Below are positions 49,004-63,600 of a stretch of 64,000 bases of DNA, piece by piece. The DNA lies in the NCBI GenBank assembly GCA_013397115.1, contig VWZW01004608.1, positions 2,382,148 through 2,446,147 on the forward strand, written 5' to 3'. This DNA comes from Edolisoma coerulescens (Eukaryota; Chordata; Aves; Passeriformes; Campephagidae). A model generated the notes under the pieces. It did no database searches, was not told the origin of the DNA, and saw nothing but the letters and a program-made list of their open reading frames with translations. Each line of letters starts with the position of its first letter. The first letter of the stretch is position 1. The position numbers and the translations under genes are program-made.

Positions 49004-52000
49004 GAATATTTTTTTAAATCCAGTCTGAAGAGAATTCCAATCTCCCTCTCCAATATTTTTCATGATTTCCAAAAAAGCCCAACCACACAGCACTCAAAAA
49101 CAAAACTATGTCTCATTTTCTACAAATAGGGTGGAATTGAAAAGCCAGGAAATCTGACTTTTCCTTCTTTTCCCTCACCAACAGAAGTTATGCTGCTGGC
49201 TCCTTTTGGAGCCATGATGTTCAAAGTCCCTCCCATACCCACAAGAAACAGACAAAGGAGAAGTAGGGAGGGCACTGAGGTTTCCCTTCTTCCCGCTGAG
49301 TCTGCCTGTGGGTTACCAAGTGGAAGACTCTTTTCAGCTCTCTTCTATTACTGTGTAAAAGCACAAGTGGCAATGTGCTGCCAGACTGAAAGTTGTGATT
49401 TTAGTTTTCTGAGATGAAAATATTGATGATTATGCAAAAGAATGAAAAATTTCTTTTTACCCTATTTCTGTTTACCCTATTACAGCCGGTGTTCCATATG
49501 CGTCACAAGAAATGGGACTAGTAAATAGTGTGAGGAAACAAAGTGAACACAATCTCATGGTTATTTGAAATTTTGAACGTCTTGATAGTTCCTTTCAAGC
49601 TGATTTTTTTAATGGCAAATTCAATTTTCTTCTTGCAGACAGAGTGGAAGTAGCGCTAGGCATATGTTATCTTCTATTTTATTGCAAGATCTGTTTAATT
49701 CCACAAGAAAATAAGACCATTCATAACTAATTATCCTGTAAAATCACATTCAAGCACAGAACCTGGCAGCCACAGCAAAACTGGGAGATTGTTATTTGTC
49801 ATTTTTATTTTTATGGAAGCCTTTGGTATTCTTGGCACTGTACAAAACAGGAAAAGCCAGAAACCTCTTTCCTATGGAGTCTACAACCTGTGGGTTATGC
49901 TGTGCAATTTAAGACCAGCCTGAGTCTAGAGTTGTGAAGAACTGCGCCATGTCCTGGAGTGGGAGCATGCCAGCTACCTACTCTTCTTGCAGAGATAAAA
50001 ATTTGCACATCTGGTATGCTAAGCCAGGTTTGCTCTTTCCTTTAATGCAGTACCATCCCCAGGGGTGCTGTAAAAATGTGGGATGCAGCAAACCTTTGAG
50101 TGAGAAGCAAAGCCACCTGAGGCACAGGTTTTGTTGGCAGTTGTCAAGAGCAGCAGACTGCTAGCCTTGCAAAATGGTCAAGATTTTGACTACTGTGTGC
50201 AGGGCAGTCTAGGTTTGGTGCTGCTGGTACTACTGCTCAGAAAGGGGTCAAGGTGGGTGAAATAACAGCTGCTGCAATGTGAAGCAACTCCAGCGCAACA
50301 CCTTTTTCCAAATCACTCATTCCAGCAGCAGTGGTGGCCCGTCTCTGGCCTCCCACCTTCTGAACAATAAAACTTATGTTTTCCTGAGATGGCCCAGAAA
50401 TGGACAGTACTCTATACACCTGTACAATTTATGCAGTGCTGTGTAGACAGCTCCACACCAGGGCTAGATAAACAAATATATTTAAATTGTACAGTGCACT
50501 GTCTTGCAGAGATATTAGCTTGGCTCCTAGAAGCATAAATTAATAGTTTTACACTGGGGCAAGCTGGGATGATGCATCATTCTGACACTGCTATAACCCT
50601 GGCAGGTTTTGAGTCAGTTCATTTGCAGACAGTTTGGATATGCTGCACTGCCTGATGTGGAGTTATCCTCTGTGATCTCCCTGCCCTAACAGCCTCGGTA
50701 CTCAAGTAATGACCCACCCCAGGCAGGTCCTAATTTTGCTAGAGCAGTCCAGACAACGAATATACTGAGTAAGCAGGCGGTGTACTCAACTCAGAATGGT
50801 TTAGATGTCATTTTATGATTAAAAACTGTGTAGTGAGCATAATTCTTGCAACAGGCTACTCCAGGTAGACATTTATAAAACTGAATATAAGGGGAAGATG
50901 TAATGCATGTGGGTGGTCATTAGGCAGCAGCTATAGGTGACCTTTGAGAATATGGGAAGACAGACTGGGAGATCATGTGTCACTTAGAATTGGCATCAAA
51001 CAGTGGAAGAGTAGGCAGTGATAAAGGATTTGCACACAGAATGAGGAGTCTGCTGAGTATTCAGAACAGGTTTGAATGTGAACAGAAAGGCTCAAATCAG
51101 TTAGTATAGGAATTTAGATCTTTCAAAGAGGGAGAGAGATCTGCCCCTGATGAGACTGCTGCTATGACTTGTCCACTCTACCAGAGATCATTTGGTCACA
51201 CATTCCCTGGATTTGTTTGCTGAGAAGGTAGACAGCAGAAAAGAAGCCAAAATAATTTTGTGTATATTACTTTTCTCTAAAGGATAGAATGTTAAGTAAT
51301 TTTAATAGTTTTTTGACAAAAAATTCATGGAGAGAGAAGAAATAGTCTTTTTCTGCATATTTAGTATGTTTGTTTCCATCCTTCCAACTGGAGAAATAGA
51401 GGACTAAAGAGGGAAAACAGGGTTTTTCTGCACTCTTCCCATCCTTGCTAGCACAGATCACATTCCCAGCCACATAATGGGGAACTCCAGCAGCAGCACG
51501 TGTGTCCTCACCACCTCTTCTCCTCAACTTTCTGGAGAGAGCTATCAGCCTCCTCTTCCAGCCAGGAAGCAGAAGCTGTCAGTTAATCGATTTGAAGGGA
51601 AGATTTGAAGTTACACTGTTACTAGTGTTTTAACTGCTGCGCAGTGACTTCATGGGAAACAGGTAGATTCTTCCCCGTTGCAAGAGAGAGCGTGGGGAGA
51701 TACGTATTTTTGTCATATTGAACTAGTCCCACACATACAGCTATAAATCCCATGCTACGTGTTGCACAGAAAGAGTTGTTCAGCAGCTGTCTAGCTGTTG
51801 TTTTATACAGAAGTTTATCAAACTCAAAAACCTCACTGGTCTTTCAGGAGCTGTGTAAGGGGAAACCGGATCGACAGTAATGGTTCACACCACACATATG
51901 TATGTGTGCTGATATGTATCTTGCCATATCCTCATGAAATTTTAGTTTGTTTATAGGAAGTCATAGTAAATACAAACAACAAAATCTCATGTTTCACCCC

Positions 52001-52734
52001 CTGTGAGGACATGCCAGCTTTCTACACATGACAAGGTATTATTGCAAAGAGAAATTCTGTCTCAGTTCCTAGATTCTCCAGTGACTCAGAGTATCTAAGC
52101 TGGAACCTCCAGGAGCTCAGCTTTTTCTGAAAGATGAAATTCAACCTAAAACTGACATAGCCTTAGTCTCTAAGAAGTTCTTGGTCTTTATTTTCTCTGC
52201 TTTCAGAATGTTTTGATAAATGTCCTCTCATATAGGTGTCCTTCAGGATCCACTCCACAATGAGCACACCTAAAGTAGATATTATTCAAACAAATGCATA
52301 ATTAGTATCATGTAATATGCCTTGGGCTGCCCTGTATAGGTATATCTCATTTGTCGGGGACTTGTCCATAGATGTTTTATATTTCTCTTGCCTCCAGAGC
52401 TTTCAAACCTACAGAGCCCAGTTCCAAGAAAAGGGCCATGAGTTTACTATCATCTTTCATCGTTTTTTATTTGAAGCTAGAGTATTAAAGAAAAAATATG
52501 TAAATTTCAGGATGAGAGAAGATAGGGAGTCAAATTCTGTACAGTTTGCTTCATATGAAGAAATTCAATAAATCAAAGAAACAAACAAGATTATTTAAGG
52601 AATTTTGATGTTGAAAATTCATTAGTATATGTAAAAATCATACTGCCATTAATTATGTAACTGTCTCAGATGCTGTTTTAGAGCCGCAGAGATGCTGATT
52701 ACTTTCATGTATTTTTTATCTTTCATATTGTACA

Positions 52735-52760
52735 CACTACAGAAATTCACTACAGAAATT
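52735..52760 (+). repeat. Perfect 13-bp tandem duplication
   Basis: CACTACAGAAATT occurs twice head to tail (52735-52747 and 52748-52760). It is probably a small slippage event. Confidence 0.8.
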
Positions 52761-55700
52761 ATTATTAAATCATATGCTGATGAATGAGCACAAAACTATT
52801 AATGGCACATAATTTGCAGTGTACATGTCCACTGGAGTATTTAGCAATCCATGCAGATCTTATAGTGTGCCCTATGTGCTTTGATTTTCTCTGTAAGATG
52901 ATTGAAAAATATTCATTAAGAGATTTCTCTAATGAGCTGTGTTCAAGCATAAAATAGGCCATTCCTTTTATAATTTAAGTGTGGTTTTTGGAATATAAAT
53001 ATCCTCCAATTCCCTATAGGTACCAACTTCAAATAGGGGTTTTGTCTTAACACAGATTTCAGGATCTTTGAAGGGTCTTTGAAGTTTATAATTGGGTCCA
53101 AGCTACAATGTGATGTCATTCACTCAAACATTGGCATTTGCACTGCTTATGTTTGGTAGAAAACATAGGCTTTAATTTTTTGAGATATATCCCCAAAATT
53201 CTTTGCATAAATACTTAGGTAGAAAGCTGAGAGAATATTCCCATTATAAAGTCAGTACAACACCCCTGACCCTCTCGTCAGTTAATCCTGGATCCCATTC
53301 ATACAGTTACATCAGACTTACTCTTTTTGGTTTCCATTAAGTTATTAGAGAGAAAGCTTTTTTGTACTTTAATGTATTGTTTTCATTTGCAAGGCACTAA
53401 GAATGCTTAAGCAGTGAAATAGGCAGCTTTTAAGAATGTACATAAAGGCCAAATATTATGAAAACCAAAACAGTGTTTTCTCATCCACACAGGTGAAAAA
53501 CACAGAGTGGAACTGTCCTCTGAAATAACAAACGTTTTGCTGTTGTGCCTGTCCAAAGACTGTTAAAAGTAAGAGACTTTGTAACATGTCCTGAGAGTGT
53601 AACAGACCTGAACTTCTGGCCTCCTGGGGAGGTAAGCCCAGCTGAGGACATCACTTGTCAGAAGTGGCATTTCTGAGCTGGATGAGCTCACTGTGATTTG
53701 TTGTCTCTTGCAGAGTCGAACAGTGGCAGACCAGGAGCATCCTGCTTCAATGAAGTTAAATAGCTCATTATGCGATGAAGTGAGGGGGCTGAAGCTCCTT
53801 TCCTTTGCTCTTTCCTCTTTAGTCATGTACAATTCATAGCTGATGCTAAATTGAAAACTCACTTTAGCTTCAAGCTCCACCACAGATATTCAACTAGACT
53901 TCAAGCTGTATTCCTGCACTCATCACTGCTTTGGCTTTGTCAAATAGAGACAAAGGAGCCTTCACATGTTGGCAAATAAAAAAACCCCCAGCCAAACAAA
54001 ACCCAGACACAAAGACTGGACTTTGGCACAAAAATTTGGCAGATGTGACACTGGGTGATGGTGCATTATAAGCAAAAAAGCCAAAACCAGAACAAACATT
54101 TTGTAACTTGCTGTGTCTATCAGGGGTAAGCATGGAAAAAGGGTACCATCAGAAATAGACTGTAATTTTGGAATGAGTGGAAGGTAGATACATTGTCCAC
54201 TCCAGCTACCAAGACACCTAACAGAACTAAAGAGAGTCTGGTTTCAGGGTAAGGATTGCTCTTGAGGGACAAGTGCATAAGGGCTCTGCTCCCACAGGAG
54301 TGCTCCAAGGATTAGGCTACAATTGCATTTCTTCATGCTTCATCGTCTTTTGGCTCTGTGTTCACTGCCCTCCAGGTGCACATTCTCAGCCTCCTGAAAT
54401 ATGGACATATGAGTTCAAACTACTCTTCAGCTCAGAAGTCAGAGCAAGATTTCTTCCTTCTCAGGCAAGCGCATGAGAAGGTAGACTTTATGGTAAAGGA
54501 TAAAACAGCTGTCACCGAGTTCAAGTCAGCAATGATTCCAGGTCGCCATCCAAATGAGAAAGAAAAAACCCCCACATATATGTAATACATGCAAGGTATC
54601 AAGATGATTGAAGTCTAGTATCAAGCCCAGTAACTTCCTTCTTTTTCACAGCCAAAAGACTCTGGGGACACTGAATGTACTGTCACATCATAATTTAATC
54701 ACTTCTTCCTTCTCCTTTCCTGAAAAGTCATTTTGGAGGATGTCATCTATGCTAAATGCTACACAATCAAAACCCCATTAGTTATACTGTCAAAATGAAA
54801 TTCATTAAACTTCCCAACCAAATGTAGGCAATTGTTCTTCAATGTTACTGGTGTGGTCAAAATACTTTTCCAATTAATTTTCACTTAGGGAAAATTTCAG
54901 GATTGGGACTGAGCGGTAATTTCTGCTCCTGCAAGTCATATTTGTTTTTTCATTGCCTCAGTTTTATTGCAAAGGTTCAAAGACATAGATTTCAATTGCT
55001 GTAAAGTGGCAGTCTGTTCACTGAGACATATGAACACATCAGGCAATTGGGCTAATCTTGACAGGCATAAATCATCTGTGCCTTTAAACCTAAAATCAGT
55101 ATGAAAGCTTGCTTCTTGGACCAGAACTCAGAGAGACAAAACAGCCATTTTCAACGTGATAACCAGCTCATTTCCTTTTGAAGACACTTTTGATGACTGC
55201 CTTCTATTTTTCTCACATCACTGAAAACAAGCATGAATTCAGTGCCCCTACCTTAATAAAAGTGACAGCTTTACAGCCTGACTAATCCACAGCCATTCCA
55301 AAGATAACCAGCAATTTTAAAGATATATTTGGCTGCAATAAATACCACAGTGACTGAAGTTCTGCTTGTTCTTTAATTCTCATCACTCAGCCAGGGCTTT
55401 CCAATTGCTGCTCACAGTCCTGTGTGGTTTACCAACATCCACCATTTGTTGTGAAAAATCCAGTGTACTTTAGCCATCGTTCATCCTGGCACAGATTTAT
55501 GCTTTGAGAATACTCCATGAATAATCCACTTGGATCCAAGCCTTTCTATGGCTGAAAGATACTGGTTAAATGGGAACTTCTAATTGAAGAGACCTAAAGA
55601 TTTTTGAGCTTTTCCAATGCTTTAGAAACCATGCTGCAAATAATTTTCTACAAATATCTGTCTGATAAAGAAACAATGGCATTTGGCATCATTATCACAT

Positions 55701-56006
55701 AAGCCTTATATCACAGGTGCTGGATGGAAAGATAAAACTGTGTAGTGTGATTGAACAAACATGCCAAAAAAGAAGCAGCAGCCTGTGTTTGAGGGCCCCT
55801 CTTAGCTGTTACACCTATGATCAAGAAAGATACAAACTCAAGTCACTACTAATCAGCCACTGTCTGTTTATATCCCAATGGAAAGAAGCACATGCAACGA
55901 GGTTAGAAGGATTCAGTCCTCCTCTAGTTATAAGGATTTTTTATATATACTGTTGAACCAATGGCTTGGGGTTAATACATGAAGAGTAGGTAAAACTAAC
56001 GTGTGA

Positions 56007-56044
56007 AAAGATGGCTGGGGACCCCATGGAAAGATGGCTGGGGG
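56007..56044 (+). repeat. Duplicated AAAGATGGCTGGGG motif
   Basis: Two copies of a 14-base motif lie about 23 bp apart. Similar short tandem motifs occur in LTR U3 regions, so it may be part of the retroviral relic annotated further downstream. That link is inferred. Confidence 0.4.
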
Positions 56045-56789
56045 TAATATTAGAGGAAACTGAGATGTTATATTCACATCCTAACAGAAGTTATGAGGAA
56101 ATTATAGGTTAAAATACAGTTCCTGCTCCCTCAATGGAATGCGGTTGACACGCACCACAATTATTCCCCACAAAACTGTGAGCATCTGCTAAGGGAGGTG
56201 AAATGGACTTGAGACACCGTGGCCAGGCTCTGCTGAAATCCTTGTAGGGAGGGGAACTCGATGGTACTTTGCAGCTGAGAAACCACACAACACCTGTCAG
56301 CCAGGGGAGAGAGGGGAAGATGTCCTGCTGCTGAGCCAACACCTGTGGTGAAATTGTTCTCCTCAAATGAACTCGGTTCATTGAAGGCATTCATTAATGC
56401 TAATATTAGCACATACCTCCATCCCAAAATTACCCATCTCCAAGGTACAACCACCCCTCATGGGGACATGCTCTATATTCTTTTTGATTGTGTTTTTAAA
56501 AATGAAGGGAGAGAATTTTATGCCAATCAGTAACAAAGGTATGCATGACTAGAGTCACTCAAGCTCCACCTACACATAAAGCAATAGCATGAAAGTAAGT
56601 TAAGAATGGGGGAAAGGTCTGGGGAGATTCCGTTGTAACTGCTGGGATCAGTCGATGGGCTGAACCTGTCTTCTCCCCTGCAGGGACACCTATTGAGTAA
56701 GAACTATACCCTATGCATGCTGAATACTCTTACTGGGGATTAGAGCTTGCTGTGTATTGTTTTGAATATGTTTTTGCAGTCAGATACTA

Positions 56790-57130
56790 TGACCAACAAT
56801 CCTCGAAACTTAACCTGTCACAATTTTATATTAATAAAGACTGTTGTTCCATAAACCATTGGGGTGAGTCCTTCCCAGGCGATGGCAATTGCTGGCAGCA
56901 GAGAACATACTCAATTAAAGAGGAAGACCTGCTGAGGGGTCATAAAGTAGGAAGACCCACTGAAGGGTCTCCCTTATGCTGTTGGTGCATTTTCCTGAAT
57001 GAGTCAGTCGAAACACCCTCCGATACAGCAGGACTGCCCAGTGAAGGGCCCCCATAATGGGAGGCTGACCAGCTGGTCAGGCACAAGGGTCTTGGCTTTC
57101 CTGAGGCACTGACAGACAAATCAAACACTA
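56790..57130 (+). mobile_element. Probable endogenous retroviral LTR end and leader remnant
   Basis: The sequence carries an AATAAA signal (56833-56838) followed by GACTGTTGTTCCATAAACCA and GGTGAGTCCTTCCCAGGCGA. It then runs into a GC-richer segment with AGAGGAAGACCTGCTGAGGG, ACTGAAGGGTCTCCC, CAGTCGAAACACCCTCC and GGGAGGCTGACCAGCTGG. This order resembles, from memory, the R/U5 end and 5' leader of an avian endogenous retrovirus. No gag, pol or env frame follows and the exact LTR ends could not be fixed. The longest frame across it, 114 codons (56713-57057), has no recognisable domain. Confidence 0.45.
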
Positions 57131-57590
57131 AGGGTTGACGAAATCTCTCCTTTTCACATGACAGTTCTCCCTTTTGACAACTTTTGATACCATAGTGAAT
57201 TACTGAATTACTAAGATGTCATGTCTCTATATTGGCTGAATAGAGTTTACACTCTTTCTGCCCTAAGCATGAGAATCTTATCCATTTTTTGAGGCTTTCA
57301 AGTCTGGGTAATCTTGCTCCAGCAATGCTTAAGTGTCTCTGGCACTTTTACACATTATTTCATTCTGCTCAGAACTCAGAGACAGTTCACAAGACAAATG
57401 GTATGGGGTTGCACCTCCTAATGAATCAGCAGAATTTATTGCTTACTACAGGGAATACTTAGTGCTTTTTAGTGCCTAAAAGCTGTCCAAGCTCTTCTGC
57501 TCGAGCCTAAGACTTGACTGACAAGACCGTCACTGTGCTACTTACTCTATTTTGAAGACAGTTTTTTATCTGCAACTGATGATAACAGTC

Positions 57591-57624
57591 ACACAGAATC
57601 ATGGAATGCTAAAGGTTGGACCTA
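57591..57624 (-). mobile_element. Possible short CR1 3' terminal fragment
   Basis: ACACAGAATCATGGAATG followed by GGTTGGACCT resembles the antisense start of a CR1 3' end. Only about 34 bp match, and the following sequence is no longer CR1-like, so chance similarity cannot be excluded. Confidence 0.4.
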
Positions 57625-60600
57625 AATGTGGGACCACATTCACAAGTGTAAACCATCTCCTACACACCTAAATCAGGGACAAGAGAAGGTTCCTAAAGGT
57701 ATGTGAAATCCATTGTTGAATCAGGACATGGGAACTTCTCAGTCTCATGTAGGAGTGAAGATCTGTTAAAGATGATGTGGTTGGTAAAGATCTTCCAGTG
57801 ACAAATTCAGTAAGAGCAGGGCTTGGTAGGGTGAGTCTAAATTGGGAAGCAAAGAGATTTGAGGTAAGATAAGGGATTTTCTGATCCAAACGTGGGAGGG
57901 GATTAATGGTTTGCATCTGTGTACAGCAATTCTATGGGCAGGAGCAGACCACTTGGGAAAATAAATAAATTTGAATAGGATATCAATTAACTCCAGCTCC
58001 TGCAGGCTCTTTCCTTCTCACCAGCTACGGAGAATTACCAACTGATGGGCAAATTGCACAGGGACTGTAGAAAGGCTTCAGCTGCAGTCAGCCACACACT
58101 CTCTCCATTGGACCTCACCAGTCAATGGGTCTATTTCTCCATGGAAACTGGGTAGGTTCCATTGTGTCCCCCAGCTGCTGGATAATAAAGGTTTCTGTTG
58201 GGCTGACAGTGCAAAGGTAGTGTATGTACTGCAGCTATGTGTTGTGTAGATGCTCTGTGATCTGAAATGACCTGGAAAATGCATTTTGCTTTTCAGATAG
58301 GTTCTGGCATGCTCCAAAGCACATACAAACAGTCTCTCTTGCAAACTAGAAGGCGTTCTGGCATACCACTTCAAACAAGCTTATCAAAGAAATGCCTGTG
58401 GTAGATAGGTCTCTGGGCAAAACACCCACAGCACAGAGAGTTAAAGTAGGGACCATCCTCTGCATTCCCATGTACTTTATACCACCTTGGAGTTCACAGT
58501 GTCTTAGGAATTCTGAGTCTAGCAAGGCAGGGAAGTATTATTCGCTACTTTGATAGACGAAGAAGGTGAAGCTCAGACTGGCCCCATGACTCACCAGTGC
58601 ACTTAGGAGTACAAAACATCCCTAAAGTAAGTGAGATGAGTTACAAAGCAAGCCTAAAAAGTGTTTAATACACACATATGAGGTATATCCTGCCAGTCAC
58701 TTCCACTTGAAAGAGTTTTTCTCCTTTTGCCCTTTTTATTGTCGTCATTCATCTTGTACTTTCTCTGTACTAATTGTTCAATCCAGACGTTTTGTCACAC
58801 ATAGTATTTTGCACCTGAAGAATTCCAGTTGAATTCATAGCTGAATATCATTGTATATAGTACTACAAAGGGCATCTTATAAATTCTTCTGCTCTTCTCT
58901 TGCAAGGAAGCCAAGTACACTAGGAAAACTTAGGTTTCTGGTTCTTTCCTATTCTGTGTGGGATTCTCCCTGAATAGTCTACCAGTCCAACTGTTTTCAA
59001 AGACATGCTGCGTTGTGAATCTATTTCATTTGCAGCTTCCTGAACACCTTTGTGGCTAATCAGAATACAAAACCTGTACCTTGATTCATTAAAATTTCCC
59101 ATGGCAGTCCATCTCTGAAAAAACATTTTTTTAAAGGCTAATACAATACATTAAGTGTCCAAAGAGTTCAATACTGTGGCCTTTGGATACCACATAATAT
59201 GGTTACGAAAATATGAGAAAGATATAGAACCAGAAATACTGCACAGAGATGCACTAATTAGATCATTGCTTATTCAAGAGAAGAGATCTTTCATCTCCAG
59301 GAACTCAGGCAATTAGGTGAGGTCCGTCACAGTACACCACAGGGGCAGTCAGCTGATACTAATGAGTTTTGTGCTGTAGTTGAGTAAACAACCGGTCATC
59401 ACAGTCTCATTAAGGCTCTTCCATTTCCATGTTTTCTTCCCAGATGCTGGGCTCTGTGGTCTGGCAACGTGTTAAGGCCCTGTCATTACTTTGTGTCTGC
59501 ACGTATTACTTCTGCTTGTTCCTCCTACTCTCTGTCCACACTGTTTTGTCCGCAGTGTGGCACTGGTGCTGACCCTGCCCACTCAGCCCTCAGCCCATCC
59601 GTATCATTTATTTCATGTCCCAGTACAGCTTCCACTGGGTGCTCTGACCTGCTTAGATATGTACCTCCTTCTTGAGGTTAATTTACCAGCAATGAAAATT
59701 CCAGTTACAGAGAATAATTCTATCCATTCGGGTCAGGACAGCAGTTGTCACAGCTGGATGAGTTTTAGTCTATTTTATAATTATCATTTACAACAAAATA
59801 TCGATTTTTTAAGTTACCCTGACAACACTGTAGCTTCAAGCTATTCAAATACTGCAGCATAAATAATTATCATTATGCCTCTTGAACATCTTGATTTTTT
59901 AAATATATTAATTAATAATTTAACAACATATAAATAAAAGTATCTGCACACAAGAAATAACTAAAGTCTGAATATAAATCAGCTTTGACATTTGCATTCA
60001 TAGAGATAGTAAAGACTGGCTTTAAAAGTAGATACACAAAGTAATTTGTGGACTCTTGGCCAGACTGTTCTCCTCAGAGTATATCAATGTAACTTTATAT
60101 TAGAGTCAATAAAAACAGACACGTGGTGTGAGAAGCTATAAGAGGCCAGAACCTGAAAAGCAGAGCTTTTGGGTAGCAGTCAAAGGCCACTCAGGGACTG
60201 ATGGAATCAGCCATTCTGCTGAAATCTAAGACTGTGTCAAACTGGATCAGTGTCACTTGTGTTTTATTTCCAAAGAAACTAGAATACATTGATTACATAC
60301 TTTAATTTCTTACTCGGAATATGACAACATAGCTTCCTTTATGTAGAAAGAGATTCCATCACGTAAGCAGAGGTAGCTATTGTCATTTGAGATGCACTGG
60401 CTACCAGCTGCTGCTCCAGATAGGACTCCCTCAGTTCTGTGTACAATTAATATCACATAGGCAAATAGATATAGTTACAAATAAATGCATCAGATGCTTG
60501 TATTTAGGTGACTAAATCCCAGCACCAGTGATTGTCAATAAAAGGGTTTAATACCTGGATACATTTCAGCATCAAGGTTAACATCTTTAGACTTCCCTTG

Positions 60601-63600
60601 AAATTAAAGACAAAAACAAATTTTCATGGGTTTTGATCCTTGAACTTATCCCATAACATCTTTCTTCAAACACATTTGTTCCACCTTCTATATGAACTGC
60701 TCACTGTAGTACTTCTTGAGCTGTAGTGCATAATATTCTGTTGTTTCTAATCAAGACAAAATTATTTTCACAAACAGGTATCTATAATATCTGTCTTTGT
60801 GGACTTCTTTTGTGATTGCTTACCTTAAAAAAGAAATCCAAGTTAAGACACTTATTCCAAGAGGAAAGTGTTTTGGAAGTAGGTAATACCAGGAAAATGT
60901 GCTCTCATTCTGAATAAGATCTATGCTTAGACTTAGACTGAATTCAGTTGTCCTGAAAAGGTATATTTTTTTTAAATTACTTTTTTATATAAATAGATAT
61001 ATAGAGAGATACAGATGTGTACGTGCACCCTATCTCAAACCAGGGTAATTTTAAGATGCATGCAAAGCCTTAGCAATTTGCACTTAGTTATATGCAACAA
61101 GCTTTTTCTTGTCAAATTCTTTTCTTTCCCAACCTTTTCTTACTTGAAGTAACCTAACCCTTTTCAAACAGAAGCCTGCCAGACCACAGACTTTGTTGTC
61201 ACTGAGAGAACCCTGGGGTATCACTGAATAGGCACAAAGAGCATAACAGTGCCCAAGAAGTAAAGTATGCTTTATTTAAGCATATTTAAGCAGCAGAACC
61301 TGTCTCATCTGTCAGCTTGAACATATTTCACAATAAGTGCAGAAAAACTTGAAAGGGTGGGAAAAGAAAATAATGCCTGTTTTAATGCCCTCTGAAATGG
61401 TAATTTGCTATGAAATTAACATGAAGGTGAACAGAGAGACTCACAAACTGCATGGTAAAAGTACTGAACCACCAAAGTTTTAAAAAAGAGGAGGTTTTGG
61501 ATTATATGTATTTTTTAAATGAAAGATGAGCCTCATGAAGTGGAGCAGAATTATGAACTTTGAATGCAGATTCAGCTCATCACTTAAGTTTCTGCTTTAC
61601 CAGAAGCTTTTTAAATAATTGGAGAAGTCACCCAGGGACTAAACCCATACAGGGGCCTTTAAATTGACCCAGAGGCTTCTGTAACCCATGGATGTGTGCT
61701 GAATGTTGATGCAGGTCTTGTTGTGGCTGCAGATGCACAGAGGAGATTCCCGTGCCTCTCTCTCACAAGAGATAGGTTCTGGAGGATCAATTAAAACATG
61801 CCTGAACTCGACTGACAAGTGAAACCCATTATAAAGAGCTGAACCAGCTGATTTCTGGCATGGGAACTCCCAGTCAGCTGAAATCCTCCACACTTAGAAC
61901 GTGTAACTACACACAGAGAAAGGGATGGATGACTACATGGCTGCATCACTGTCCTTGGCTCATTTATAAAGACACATCATCTCTACAGCAAACAGTGTTG
62001 TGCTCGGTGCTACACTCATGAACTAGGAGTTGTCTATGCCAGTGTTAATGGAGTACATGTTGCAATGTCAGAGTCAAGCTACTCTTCTGTATGTGACTGT
62101 TTCTTTCCAGAGACTGAGACCACCAATTAATTTTGCCCAGATAGCCAAAAAGTGGTTGTGGTAAAGCCCTGCTTTTTCCTACTGAGCAGGGCTACCACAA
62201 AAATCACTGTCCTGGAACTGAGATAGCCACATAGCTTAGATAATCCTTAGATAAATCATGTGGGTTTAACACATCTTTTCCTAAATAGTGACCAGGAGTT
62301 GATATTCAGTTTTTGAAAATTGTTAAATACAATTCCATTCTCATTTACACCAGTTTGAATAACACTATTGAAGAACCTGATCCACAAACTAATGATAAAT
62401 ATTTTCTCTGACATGAACACAACACATTCTTATGTTATGTAGTTTGAACTGATTTTTAGCTTCATCTTCCTTTGTTTATTTCTTTTTGGGTTTTTTTCCT
62501 ATAGCTTTAATGTGAAAACAAATGGGAGTTATAGTCAATATAGATATTCCTTAGAGCAAGAGAGAAATTTAATGTGTGTTAGCTAGTACATAAACTAATG
62601 TTCTCCTTCTGTTCTCTGTCTTTTGGATATTTTGGGTTTGCCTGTGGTTTAAAAATGAACTTTTTTTTCTTCAGTGGAAAAGGTCATTGTGCTCTTGTAA
62701 TTGTCATGCTACATCTATGAAGCACATCCATTTTCTTATATCCAGTCACCCTTAACCCAAGTACCAAAAATTTAAAATACAGCACTGCCTTGTGCTTATG
62801 TGGAACACCATGAGGAACAATCCAACTACATGTTGAGAATATTAATGTTACAATGGCAAGAAACTTACACATTAACTACAATAAATGTATTCAAGAAGGA
62901 CATTTAGATTCTTTAGCTTATATAAAGGAAAATACTTATCCAATTACAGATAAGATACTATTACAGCCATGTGGCTCCCTTAAGAGCCTTGTTTGGCATG
63001 CAATTTCTAAATAGACATTGTAACTTTCTATTGAATAGCACTCTAATATGAAACATGGAATAAAATAAAACCCCACTGTCTTTATCACAGAAAAAGAGCT
63101 GCAAAGAAAAGACATTTTGCAGTGAATATTCCACCTATAAACATTCTTTAAAATGTCACTATTTCTTTAGCTATACTTAGGTTTCCAAAGTGATTTACAC
63201 GTTAACCTCATTCCTAATTGTTTATAATATTCAGAAAGTCCATTTTCAGACTCAATGCCTCTGTGTTTTGCCTTAAGTAAATAATATAAGGTTTGCCTTC
63301 TTTATGATCTGTTTTCATTATAATACTTATGCCTCCAAGTTCATTCTTTCTCTTTTCTGGTCTGAGCTGAAGTGCTAGTACTATGACCTAAAATTATATT
63401 CAACAGCGAATCTTCGTGCAGCAAAACTGTGAATATGTGCAGTGACCTTTAAAGATTGTACACAATGAATTTTAAGCACACCTGCAATGTTCTGTAAGCC
63501 ACAAATGAAGAGCAGCTGTTATGAAAACCTGCATGCAGTAATGGGTGTACTTGCCCTGTGAAAGCAAAGCCTCTAACTCCAAATATTGTCACAATTCTTA

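Larger units (their letters stand above)
47823..56789. other. Unique DNA without a recognised gene
   Basis: No gene or repeat family was recognised with confidence. It contains an A18 tract (48986-49003), a 13-bp tandem duplication (52735-52760) and a duplicated AAAGATGGCTGGGG motif (56007-56044). The last 800 bp may belong to the LTR whose downstream part is annotated at 56790. Frames are at most about 106 codons (53563-53883, minus). Confidence 0.55.
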
